Origin: Solirubrobacteraceae bacterium
GTDB taxonomy: Bacteria; Actinomycetota; Thermoleophilia; Solirubrobacterales; Solirubrobacteraceae
DNA: 26,948 bases
Assembly: GCA_016462625.1 (NCBI GenBank)
Contig: JAEMSV010000052.1
Span: 1 to 26,948, forward strand
Direction: 5' to 3'
The translations under genes and the position numbers were made by a program. A model generated the notes under the pieces. That model was not told the DNA's origin, did not search any database, and saw nothing but the letters and a program-made list of their open reading frames with translations. How positions within the stretch are numbered: the stretch's first letter is position 1; every line of letters starts with the position of its first letter. Below are positions 1 to 7,259 of the stretch, piece by piece.

Positions 1-401
1 TCCACCCGGCGATCCTCACCGACCGCGGGCTCGGCCCGGCGCTCGACGATCTCGCAGGACGCGCGATGACGCCCGTCGTGATCGAGACGACCCCGTCGGA
101 GCGGCTCCCGGCCGCGATCGAGGCCGGCGCCTACTTCGTCGTGGCCGAGTGCCTGGCGAACGTGGACAAGTACGCGGAGGCGAAGACCGCGACGGTCACC
201 GTGGTCCGGCTCGGAGACGCCCTCGAGGTCGAGGTCGCAGACGACGGTCGCGGCGGCGCCGACCCCAACGCGGGCTCGGGGCTCCGTGGCCTCGCCGACC
301 GCCTCGGGGCCCTCGACGGGACGCTCCGGGTGCGCAGCGAGCCCGGGATCGGCACGCGCGTTCAGGCCTCGATCCCGCTCACACCCGCCAGATCAGCGTG
401 A
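1..401 (+). CDS. Two-component sensor histidine kinase, C-terminal part (5' end outside window)
   Basis: The frame is open from base 3 and ends at TGA 399-401. It begins inside the segment linking the phospho-acceptor helices to the ATPase domain (HPAILTDRGLGPALDDLA), typical of NarL/LiaS-type (HisKA_3) kinases. The HATPase_c fold follows: an N-box (VVAECLANVDKYAEA), a G1 box (VADDGRGGAD), a G2 box (GSGLRGLADRLGALDG) and the final strands (GIGTRVQASIPL). Such kinases bind ATP and phosphorylate a LuxR-type response regulator. The input domain, the phospho-acceptor His and any partner regulator lie upstream and cannot be seen. The 3' end overlaps the convergent methyltransferase gene by 23 nt. 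The family is secure; the signal sensed is unknown. Confidence 0.88.
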   Translation, partial: HPAILTDRGLGPALDDLAGRAMTPVVIETTPSERLPAAIEAGAYFVVAECLANVDKYAEAKTATVTVVRLGDALEVEVADDGRGGADPNAGSGLRGLADRLGALDGTLRVRSEPGIGTRVQASIPLTPARSA

Positions 402-1026
402 CGCCGTCACGGACCGTGAGCGGCACGCAGACCGTGCGCGGGTCGGCGTACACGTGCGCGTTGAACGCGGCGATCGCGCGGCCCGAGTCATCATCGGGGG
501 CCAGCTCACCCGCGACCCGCCCGCTCCAGAGCGTGTTGTCGGCGACGATCAGGCCGCGTGGGGAGAGCTTGGGCACGACCGCGTCGTAATAGTCGATGTA
601 GCCGCCCTTGTCCGCGTCGATGAAGACGAGGTCGATCGGCTCGTCGATCGTCGCGATCGTGTCGAGGGCCGGGCCGAGCCGAAGCTCGATCAGGTCGCCA
701 CCGTCGATCGCGGCGAACTGCTCGGCCGCGAAGGCCGCGCGCTCCTCGTCGAGCTCGCACGTGATGACCCGCCCACCGGGCGGGAGCGCCTGCGCCATCA
801 CGAGCGCGCTGTAGCCCGAGTACGTGCCGAGCTCGAGCACGAGCTTCGGCCGGGCCAGATGGATGAGCGCCTGCAGGAGGCGCCCCTCCACCGGACCGCT
901 GAGCATCACGGAGTTCGGGAGCTCCGCGCGCACGCGCGCCTCGAGCGCCCGCAGGGGCTCGGGGAACGGCGTCGCGTGCGCGAGGACGTACGTCTCGACC
1001 GCGTCGGAGACGAGGTCGGGGCTCAC
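379..1026 (-). CDS. Class I SAM-dependent O-methyltransferase (family 3, catechol/caffeoyl-CoA type)
   Basis: A 215-residue protein matching the compact metal-dependent O-methyltransferases (PF01596), which are usually about 210-230 residues. Visible motifs are the SAM-binding motif ELGTYSG (residues 65-71), the acidic ribose-binding segment CELDEE (90-95), the metal-binding FIDADK (135-140) and DNTLWSG (163-169). D137, D163 and N164 are the expected divalent-cation ligands. The reaction would move a methyl group from SAM to a hydroxyl of a catechol-like or other small acceptor, in the cytoplasm; the acceptor cannot be told from sequence. The start is GTG and overlaps the stop of the upstream SPFH gene in a GTGA tetranucleotide, so the two are probably translationally coupled. 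It is the last gene of a minus-strand run that includes ftsY and nfeD. Confidence 0.9.
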   Translation of the reverse strand: MSPDLVSDAVETYVLAHATPFPEPLRALEARVRAELPNSVMLSGPVEGRLLQALIHLARPKLVLELGTYSGYSALVMAQALPPGGRVITCELDEERAAFAAEQFAAIDGGDLIELRLGPALDTIATIDEPIDLVFIDADKGGYIDYYDAVVPKLSPRGLIVADNTLWSGRVAGELAPDDDSGRAIAAFNAHVYADPRTVCVPLTVRDGVTLIWRV

Positions 1027-1928
1027 GGCTTGAGCTCGTCCTTGGGCGGCTCGTTCGTCCCAAGTGCCTTGCCGATGGCGCCACCGAGATTGCCCAGGGC
1101 CTGGTTGAACTCGCTCGGGATGATGAAGAGCTTGTTCGCCGAACCCTGCGCGAGCTGCGGGAGCATCTGCAGGTACTGGTAACTCAGCAGCTCCTGATCG
1201 GGCTTGCCTTCGTGGATGGCCTGGAAGACCGTGCCGATGGCCTTGGACTCACCTTCGGAGCGCAGGATGGCCGACTCCTTGGCGCCCTGGGCCTTGAGGA
1301 CCGCGGACTCCTTCTCGCCCTGGGCGGTGAGGATGGCCGACTGCTTGACGCCCTCGGCGGTGAGGATCGCGGCGCGGCGGTCGCGCTCGGCGCGCATCTG
1401 CTTCTCCATCGCCTCCTGGATGGACGCCGGCGGATCGATCGACTTGATCTCGACGGTGTTGATGCGGATGCCCCAGCGGCCGGTCGCGGAGTCGAGCACC
1501 GAACGAAGGGCGTTGTTGACGGCGTCCCGGCTGGTGAGGGTCTCCTCCAGCGTCATGCCGCCGACGACGTTACGTAGCGTGGTGATCGTGAGCTGCTCGA
1601 TCGCCTGCAGCGGGTTCGCGATCTCGTAGCTGACCGACTTGGGATCGGTGATCGTGAAGTACAGGACGGTGTCGATCTGCACGGTCACGTTGTCCGACGT
1701 GATGACGGGCTGCGCGCCGAAGGTCACGACCTGCTCGCGCAGATCGATGAGCGGGCGCAGCTTGTCGATGAACGGCACGATGATGGTCAGCCCCGGCGAC
1801 AGGGTGCGGCTGTAGCGGCCGAGCCGCTCCACCACGCCCGCCCGCGCCTGCGGCACGATCCGCACAGTGCGGGCCGCAACGAACAGCACGAAGAGGGCCA
1901 CCACCCCCAACACGATCAATCCGGCCAT
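1023..1928 (-). CDS. SPFH/band-7 (stomatin-like, QmcA-type) membrane protein
   Basis: A 301-residue member of the slipin/QmcA group. One N-terminal membrane helix (about residues 3-19) is followed by the SPFH domain (about 22-180, with GLTIIVPFIDKL and the conserved IKSIDPP) and a helical tail. Residues 187-230 form four back-to-back 11-residue units beginning AILTAEGVKQS, AILTAQGEKES, AVLKAQGAKES and AILRSEGESKA, a hendecad-type coil that in this family builds oligomeric membrane rings. An AGGAG ribosome site lies about 9 nt before the ATG and overlaps the stop of the upstream NfeD gene. The pairing with NfeD is the classic SPFH-NfeD module, linked to membrane microdomains and membrane-protein quality control. 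The role in this organism is inferred from family only. Confidence 0.93.
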   Translation of the reverse strand: MAGLIVLGVVALFVLFVAARTVRIVPQARAGVVERLGRYSRTLSPGLTIIVPFIDKLRPLIDLREQVVTFGAQPVITSDNVTVQIDTVLYFTITDPKSVSYEIANPLQAIEQLTITTLRNVVGGMTLEETLTSRDAVNNALRSVLDSATGRWGIRINTVEIKSIDPPASIQEAMEKQMRAERDRRAAILTAEGVKQSAILTAQGEKESAVLKAQGAKESAILRSEGESKAIGTVFQAIHEGKPDQELLSYQYLQMLPQLAQGSANKLFIIPSEFNQALGNLGGAIGKALGTNEPPKDELKP

Positions 1929-1940
1929 CTCTGCTTGCTC

Positions 1941-2372
1941 CTAGGTCTCGCTGACGAGCGCGGTCGCGCCCCGAATCTCCACGACCTGGACCTTCTCGCC
2001 GGCCTCGATCGGCCGCTCGTCGTACGAGCGGGCGGTCCAGACCTCCCCGTTGATCCGCACGGTGCCGACGCCCTCGTCGTTCACGATGCGCTCGAGCACG
2101 ATGCCCCCCTGGCCCTGCAGGGCCGCGGTGCCCGTCCGGATCTGCGGTGGGGTGTACAGGTGGCGCTTGGCCACCGGCCGGACGAACGTGAGCAGCAGTG
2201 CGCCGCCGGCGACGAAGATCGCCCACGACGCCACGATCGGCGCACCAGCCGCGTCCGCGATCGCCGCCAGCAGAGCGCTGATGGCGAACGGCCCGAGGAA
2301 GAAGCTGGTCGTCGCGATCTCGCCGACGGCGAAGATCACGGCGAGCACGATGAAGATCACCCACAGGTCCAT
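1941..2372 (-). CDS. NfeD-family membrane protein with C-terminal OB fold
   Basis: A 143-residue protein of the short NfeD type, lacking the ClpP-like protease domain. Two or three hydrophobic segments fill about residues 4-64. The conserved basic turn (VRPVAKRHL) leads into a soluble OB-fold domain (about 80-143) with the NfeD pattern G-x-V-R-I-N-G-E-x-W-x-A-R and PIEAGEKVQVVEI. NfeD proteins associate with the SPFH protein encoded next to them; here that gene follows after 12 nt and its ribosome site overlaps this stop codon, so co-translation is likely. ftsY ends 33 nt upstream of the ATG, so the gene may be co-transcribed with it. No catalytic activity is expected. Confidence 0.9.
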   Translation of the reverse strand: MDLWVIFIVLAVIFAVGEIATTSFFLGPFAISALLAAIADAAGAPIVASWAIFVAGGALLLTFVRPVAKRHLYTPPQIRTGTAALQGQGGIVLERIVNDEGVGTVRINGEVWTARSYDERPIEAGEKVQVVEIRGATALVSET

Positions 2373-2405
2373 GTCGTGAACCCTAACCGGCCCGACCCCG
2401 GATTC

Positions 2406-3410
2406 TTACGTCAGGAGCGCGCGCGAGAAGTCATCGGCGTCGAACGGGCGCAGATCCTCCAGTGCTTCGCCGATCCCGATCAGCTTCACCGGGATCCCGA
2501 GCTCTCCTGCGATGGCCAGCGCGATGCCGCCCTTCGCGGTGCCGTCGAGCTTCGTCAGCACGATCCCGTCGACCGGGACAGCCTCGCTGAACAGCTTCGC
2601 CTGACGCAGCCCGTTCTGCCCGGTGGTGCTGTCGACGGTCAGGAGCGTCTCGTGGGGCGCGCCCTCGAGCTGCTTCTCGATCACGCGGCGCACCTTCGTG
2701 AGCTCGGCCATCAGGTCGTCCTGCGTGTGCAGGCGGCCGGCCGTGTCGATGATGACCACGTCCACGCCACGCTCGCGCCCGACCCTGATCGCCTCGAACG
2801 CGACCGAGCCCGGATCCGCGCCCTCAGGGCCGCGCACGATCTCGCACCCGGCGCGCTCGGCCCATCCGGCGAGCTGCTCGACTGCGGCCGCGCGGAACGT
2901 GTCCGCCGCTCCCAGCAGGACGGTCAGGCCCATCTCCTTGCGCAGGTGCCACGCGAGCTTGCCGATCGTGGTCGTCTTGCCCGTCCCGTTGACGCCCACA
3001 GCCATGATCACGGTCGGGCCGTGGGTGACGTCGATGCGGTCGTCGAACGGCTCGTCGCCGCCCCGGGCGATCCCGGCGAGGAGCTCCTGGAGTCGCGCCG
3101 TCAGGGCTTCGCCGCCCTCGATGTCTCCGCCGGTCGCCTCCTGCTCGAGCTGCATGACCACTTTGGCGGTCGTCGTCGCGCCGACGTCGGCCATGATCAG
3201 CGCCTCCTCGAGGCGCTCCCAGGTCTCGTCGTCGAGGTTCTCGAAGAGCGTCGCCTGGATCTCGGCCCCGAGCGCCTGACGGGTCTTCGACAGGTTCTGC
3301 CGCAGGCGCTTGAAGAACCCGCGGCGCTCCTCGCCGGATTCGTCGCCGGCCTCGACCTCGGGGGTCGCTCCGTCCGGGAGGACGAACAGCTGGTTCCACT
3401 CGCGCGCCAT
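2406..3410 (-). CDS. ftsY: Signal recognition particle receptor FtsY
   Basis: A 334-residue SRP GTPase. It has a short charged N-terminal region (about 1-40), an N domain with the helical bundle (about 40-115), and a G domain. Nucleotide motifs are G1 GVNGTGKTT (139-147), the SRP-GTPase insertion start DTFRAAA (170-176), G3 DTAGR (222-226) and G4 TKLD (286-289). The C-terminal segment (KLIGIGEALEDLRPFDADDF) is the FtsY form rather than Ffh, and there is no methionine-rich M domain. FtsY docks ribosome-SRP complexes at the membrane for co-translational insertion. No transmembrane helix is seen, and the acidic extension common in actinobacterial FtsY is very short here. It lies downstream of smc as in many bacteria, but an opposite-strand gene intervenes, so it probably has its own promoter in 3411-3506. 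Confidence 0.97.
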   Translation of the reverse strand: MAREWNQLFVLPDGATPEVEAGDESGEERRGFFKRLRQNLSKTRQALGAEIQATLFENLDDETWERLEEALIMADVGATTTAKVVMQLEQEATGGDIEGGEALTARLQELLAGIARGGDEPFDDRIDVTHGPTVIMAVGVNGTGKTTTIGKLAWHLRKEMGLTVLLGAADTFRAAAVEQLAGWAERAGCEIVRGPEGADPGSVAFEAIRVGRERGVDVVIIDTAGRLHTQDDLMAELTKVRRVIEKQLEGAPHETLLTVDSTTGQNGLRQAKLFSEAVPVDGIVLTKLDGTAKGGIALAIAGELGIPVKLIGIGEALEDLRPFDADDFSRALLT

Positions 3411-3474
3411 AGCGGCGCGACGATAGCGGGCGTTTAGGGACCTTTATTCAAGTCGCATGGACGGAAGGTCGATA

Positions 3475-3490
3475 TTGGACGTGTGTCCAA
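3475..3490. promoter_or_regulatory. Palindromic operator candidate TTGGAC-N4-GTCCAA (site 1)
   Basis: A perfect 6-bp inverted repeat with a GTGT spacer, centred about 25 bp before the ATG of the globin-like gene and in the divergent region with ftsY. The same arms with the same 4-bp spacing recur at 20451-20466 beside a TetR gene. The 16-bp length and symmetry suit a TetR-type dimer site. No convincing -10 element is positioned for TTGGAC to act as a -35 box here. Function is inferred. Confidence 0.5.
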
Positions 3491-3506
3491 CTATTCTCTC
3501 CTTGGC

Positions 3507-3995
3507 ATGACTCCCCCCGAAACCGAGCCCCAGTCCGACACGACTCCCCTGATCGACCTGCGTCGTCACGATGTCGCGCGCCTCCGTGCGGTCGCCGAGG
3601 CCACCGACCTCTCGCCCTACCTGCTCGCCGAGCAGGTCTGCGAGTACGTCCTGGGCCAGGCGTCCGTCGCCGAGCGGCTCGCCGCCTCGGGCAACGCCGA
3701 CGAGACCCGCGCCCGCCTGCATCGCTACGTGAAGTCGCTGTGGTCCGGCGACTTCGAGAAGCGCGCCCGTGCCGCGGCGAACCGGTTCTCCCGGACGGAC
3801 GAGCCCGAGCTGCCGCTCGAGGCCTACCTCAGCATCTTCGTGTTCATCGACGACGTGATCGTCGACACGCTGGTCAACGCGCTGCACGAGGACCCGGCCA
3901 CGCTCAGCGTCGCCCTGCGCTCGTACCGCCGCGTCACGGCGAACGACTTCCTCGTCTTCCTCGGCCGTCGCGCCGAGGGCCTGCGCGCGGCGTAG
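3507..3995 (+). CDS. Stand-alone globin-fold (protoglobin/RsbR-N-like) protein, probably without haem
   Basis: A 162-residue all-helical soluble protein. Its pattern (Y-V-x-S-L-W-S-G-D-F followed by L-P-L-E-A-Y-L and a hydrophobic helix ending V-x-x-N-D-F-L-V-F-L) resembles protoglobin / globin-coupled-sensor domains. The stretch where those carry the proximal haem His reads RAAANRFSRTDEPELP, with no His. The few histidines lie elsewhere, so a non-haem globin like the RsbR N-terminal domain fits better. No output domain is attached. ATG 3507 is preferred over the in-frame GTG 3483, because the GTG sits inside the palindrome at 3475-3490. The gene lies between smc and ftsY on the opposite strand and stops 6 nt from the smc stop. 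Fold assignment is tentative; function is unknown. Confidence 0.75.
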   Translation: MTPPETEPQSDTTPLIDLRRHDVARLRAVAEATDLSPYLLAEQVCEYVLGQASVAERLAASGNADETRARLHRYVKSLWSGDFEKRARAAANRFSRTDEPELPLEAYLSIFVFIDDVIVDTLVNALHEDPATLSVALRSYRRVTANDFLVFLGRRAEGLRAA

Positions 3996-4010
3996 CTCCG
4001 GCTACGCCGC
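3987..4010. terminator. Bidirectional terminator-like hairpin between converging stops
   Basis: A perfect 10-bp stem (GCGGCGTAGC / GCTACGCCGC) with loop TCCG. It contains the TAG stop of the + strand globin-like gene (3993-3995) in one arm and the TAG stop of smc (4002-4004, minus) in the other. There is no T-tract on either side, so it is a GC-rich hairpin rather than a textbook intrinsic terminator. Its symmetry would serve both transcripts. Confidence 0.55.
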
Positions 4011-7000
4011 CGTGACGGCGGTCGTCCGCTCGGGCATCTTCCGCGAGACGACCTTCGACACGCCGTCCGAGCCCATGGAGACGCCGTACAGCACGTCGGC
4101 GGCCTCCATCGTGCGCTTCTGGTGGGTGACGACGATGAACTGCGCACGGTCGGAGTACGTCTCGAGCAGGTCGAGGAACCGGGTGATGTTCAGATCGTCG
4201 AGCGCCGCCTCGACCTCGTCGAGGATGTAGAACGGGCACGGCTTCGCGAGGAAGACGGCGAACAGGAACGCGAGCGCCGTCATCGACTTCTCGCCGCCCG
4301 AGAGCAGCGTCAGCCGCTTCATCGACTTGCCGGCCGGCGTGATCTCGATCTCCACGCCCAGGAGCTCGTCCTCGTTCTCCTCGAGCTCGTGCGCCTCGGC
4401 GTCCATCTCCGCCTCGGCGGCGGCCTCCTGCGCGGCCTCGTCATCGGCGTCCGTCTTCGCGCCGCCCAGGACGGGCTTCGGGCCGACCTCCTCCTTGACG
4501 AGCCGGAGTCGCCCGCGCCCACCCGGGAACACGCGCTGGGCGAGCTCCTCGAAGTTCTTCGCGGCGGCCGTGAAGGTCTCCTCGAACGTCTCGCGGATCT
4601 GGCGGTCGGTATCGCGAATGAGCGTCTTCAGCTCACGGAGCGCGGTCTCGAGGTCGGTGCGCTGCATCTCGAGCTCCTCGACGTGGGCGACGGCCTCGTC
4701 GTACTCCGCCTTGGCGAGCGGGTTGACCGGGCCGAGCTGCTCGCGCCGGCGGGCGAGCCGCTCGATCCGCTGCTTGAGCTCGTGGACCTTCTCCTCGGCC
4801 AGCGCCTCGGTGGCCGGCTCGGCCTCGAAGCCGAGCCGTTCGGCGACCTCCGACAGCTCGCCGGTGGCCTCGGCGGCGCGATCGCGCTCGCGCTGGGCGC
4901 GGACCTCCGCGTTGGTCACCTGATCGCCGCGCTCGCGCAGGGTCGTCTGCAGCGCGGCCTCGCGGCCCGCGCAGTCGCGGAGCGCCTGCGCGACGCCCTC
5001 GCCGGCGGCGCGATCGGCGGACAGCTCAGCCTCGAGCGCCTCGACGCGGTTGGCGACCTCGGCGATGACCTGCTGCAGCGCGCCGCTCAGCCGCTCGGCG
5101 ACCGGCGCAAGCGCGCGGTCGGCCTCGATGCGACCCTGGAGCATCTCGATGCGACGCGTCCGCTCGTCCCGCTGCTTGGCGGCCCGCTCGGCATTGCGCC
5201 TCTCGGCCTGCAGCTCGCCGTCGAGCTGCGCGCGGCGCACCGCGGCGGCGCCGTCCTCGGGCGCCTTGCGGCGCTGCTCGATGAGCCAGGCCGCGCGACG
5301 GACCTCCTCCTCGGCGGCGGCCCGCGCCCGGTCGATCTCGCGGACGGCGTCGTCGGCGCGCTCGCGGGCGAGGTCGGCTTCGGTGACGCCTTCGGCCAGC
5401 TGCTCGGCGGCGGCCTTCGCCGCCTGCTCGGCCTGCACGGCCACCTCCGAGGCGGCGATCAGCTCGTCACGCCGGTTGCGCTCGGCCAGAACCCGCTCCT
5501 CCCCCGCCTCGGCGGACTGGCGCAGCTCTCCGGCGCGCGCGTCCCAGACCCGGCCGGTCGTGGTCACGGCGACGCCGGTGAAATCGGCGGGCACGGCGTC
5601 GAGATCCTCGACCACCCATGCCGCGGCGAGCAGGCGCTTGGCCAGCGATGCTCCGGGCTCGTCGCCGCCGACGAGGTCGGCGAGGCGGATGGCGCCGGGA
5701 GTCGGGGCGCCGACGGGGACGACCTCGGTCCCCGCGGCGTTGGCCACCAGGGTCAGCCCGCCATCGTTGCCGGCCCGGTCGAGCAGGCTCCCGGCGGACG
5801 GGAGGTCCTCGGTCACGGCGGCCCGCAGGCGGCCGTCGAGCGCCGCAGACAGGGCCCGCTCGTAGCCCGGCTTGACCTCGAGCGCATCCGCGAGCGAGCG
5901 CACGCCCTTGTCGCGCCCGAGCGCCGAGCCGGCGTGGGTGCGCAGGAACTGGTTGCAGGCGGCGAGGTCGGCCCCCACCCGAGCGGCCTCGCGGCGTGCG
6001 GTCTCGACGGCGCGCTCGGCCTCGCGACGCCCGGACCGGGCAGCCTCGGCGGCGGCGTCGGCCTCGGCGAGCGCCTTGGCCCGCAGCGCGACGGTCGCGG
6101 TCAGCTCCTCGACCCGCTCCTGGGCGGCGGCGCGCTGGGCCTCCAGCTCGGTCAGCTCGCGCTCGAGCTCGGCCTGACGGTCGGCGTCGAGCCGGGTGAT
6201 CTCGGCCTCGAGGGATTCGATGCGCTCCAGGCCGGCCTCGTCCGGGGCGTCCTGCTCGGCCTCCTCGCGCAGTGCGGCGAGCTGGCGCTCCCGCCGGTCC
6301 ACGCGCTCGGAGAGCTCCGCACCGGTCTGCTTGACGCGGTCGAGCCGCAGATCGATCCGCTCGGACGCCGTCCGCGCGGCAAACACGCGCCGGGCCAGCG
6401 ACTCACGCCGTTCGGTCTGGGCGGCCAGCTGCTGCTCGACCTGCTCGCGCTCGGCGGCGATCGCCCCCAGCTGCGCCTGTGCCTCGTCGCGGGCCGCCCG
6501 CGCGGCGGTCCGCTCGCGCTCGGCCTCGGCCAGCTGGGTCTGCGCGGCACGGAGCGCGTCGGCGGACATCTCGTAGCGCGCCTCGTCGCTCTGGCGCTGG
6601 AGGCGCTCGTGCAGCTCCGCGGCCTCGGCCTGGCGCTTGAGCGGCCGCAGCCGCGTGCGCGCCTCGCGCTCGACGTCGAGCGCGCGATCGAGGTTCTGCT
6701 GCGTACGCTCGAGCTTGAGCTGCGCGCGCCGCCGGCGCTTGCGGTGCTTGCCCAGTCCCGCGGCCTCCTCGATGAGGAGCCGGCGGTCCTTCGGCTTGGA
6801 GGTGACGATCGCCTCGACGCGGCCCTGGGAGACCACCGAGTGCATCTCCTTGCCGAGGCCGGTGTCGCTCAGGACCTCCAGCACGTCGACGAGGCGGCAC
6901 TTCGCGCCGTTGAGGCGGTACTCCCCGTCGCCCGAGCGATCCAGGCGGCGCTTGATCGAGATCTCGCTCATCGGGTAGTCGAGCTCGCCGGCGGAGTTGT

Positions 7001-7253
7001 CGAGCACCAGCTCGACCTCCGCGCTGGAACGCGCCTGCACCCCATGGCCGCCGCCGAAGATGACGTCCTGCATCGACTGGCCGCGGACTGCCAGCGGAGA
7101 CTGCTCGCCCATGGCCCACAGCACGGCGTCGGTCACGTTCGACTTCCCCGACCCGTTCGGGCCGACGATGACGGCCACCCCCGGGGAGAACTCGAGCTTC
7201 GTGCGGTCGGGGAAGGACTTGAAGCCCTTCAGGCTCAGCGACTTGAGATGCAT
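4002..7253 (-). CDS. smc: Chromosome partition ATPase SMC
   Basis: A 1083-residue SMC. The head N-lobe has Walker A GPNGSGKS (31-38). A first coiled coil runs about 170-440, the hinge about 446-590 (GVRSLADALEVKPGYERALSAAL onward in shorter pieces: RSLADALEV, ALSAALDGRL), a second coil about 590-885, and the C-lobe carries signature LSGGEKS (984-990) and Walker B FYILDEVEAALDD (1008-1020). SMC dimers with ScpA/ScpB compact and align sister chromosomes. It is about 100 residues shorter than the usual 1170-1190, through shorter arms. It has an Asp/Glu/Ala-rich insertion at about 930-965, just before the strand GVEIEITPAGK. It lies 6 nt after rnc; no mutM/fpg gene separates them as it does in mycobacteria. 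Confidence 0.97.
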   Translation of the reverse strand: MHLKSLSLKGFKSFPDRTKLEFSPGVAVIVGPNGSGKSNVTDAVLWAMGEQSPLAVRGQSMQDVIFGGGHGVQARSSAEVELVLDNSAGELDYPMSEISIKRRLDRSGDGEYRLNGAKCRLVDVLEVLSDTGLGKEMHSVVSQGRVEAIVTSKPKDRRLLIEEAAGLGKHRKRRRRAQLKLERTQQNLDRALDVEREARTRLRPLKRQAEAAELHERLQRQSDEARYEMSADALRAAQTQLAEAERERTAARAARDEAQAQLGAIAAEREQVEQQLAAQTERRESLARRVFAARTASERIDLRLDRVKQTGAELSERVDRRERQLAALREEAEQDAPDEAGLERIESLEAEITRLDADRQAELERELTELEAQRAAAQERVEELTATVALRAKALAEADAAAEAARSGRREAERAVETARREAARVGADLAACNQFLRTHAGSALGRDKGVRSLADALEVKPGYERALSAALDGRLRAAVTEDLPSAGSLLDRAGNDGGLTLVANAAGTEVVPVGAPTPGAIRLADLVGGDEPGASLAKRLLAAAWVVEDLDAVPADFTGVAVTTTGRVWDARAGELRQSAEAGEERVLAERNRRDELIAASEVAVQAEQAAKAAAEQLAEGVTEADLARERADDAVREIDRARAAAEEEVRRAAWLIEQRRKAPEDGAAAVRRAQLDGELQAERRNAERAAKQRDERTRRIEMLQGRIEADRALAPVAERLSGALQQVIAEVANRVEALEAELSADRAAGEGVAQALRDCAGREAALQTTLRERGDQVTNAEVRAQRERDRAAEATGELSEVAERLGFEAEPATEALAEEKVHELKQRIERLARRREQLGPVNPLAKAEYDEAVAHVEELEMQRTDLETALRELKTLIRDTDRQIRETFEETFTAAAKNFEELAQRVFPGGRGRLRLVKEEVGPKPVLGGAKTDADDEAAQEAAAEAEMDAEAHELEENEDELLGVEIEITPAGKSMKRLTLLSGGEKSMTALAFLFAVFLAKPCPFYILDEVEAALDDLNITRFLDLLETYSDRAQFIVVTHQKRTMEAADVLYGVSMGSDGVSKVVSRKMPERTTAVTAA

Positions 7254-7259
7254 CAGGAC

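Noticed and set aside
1935..3437. Long + strand frame opposite nfeD and ftsY
   Set aside because: Antisense shadow of clearly identified genes.
3483..3506. GTG 3483 as start of the globin-like gene
   Set aside because: It lies inside the palindrome and adds eight unconserved residues; ATG 3507 is more likely.
3507..3995. Haem-binding oxygen sensor
   Set aside because: No histidine in the region of the proximal ligand, so a haem role is not supported.
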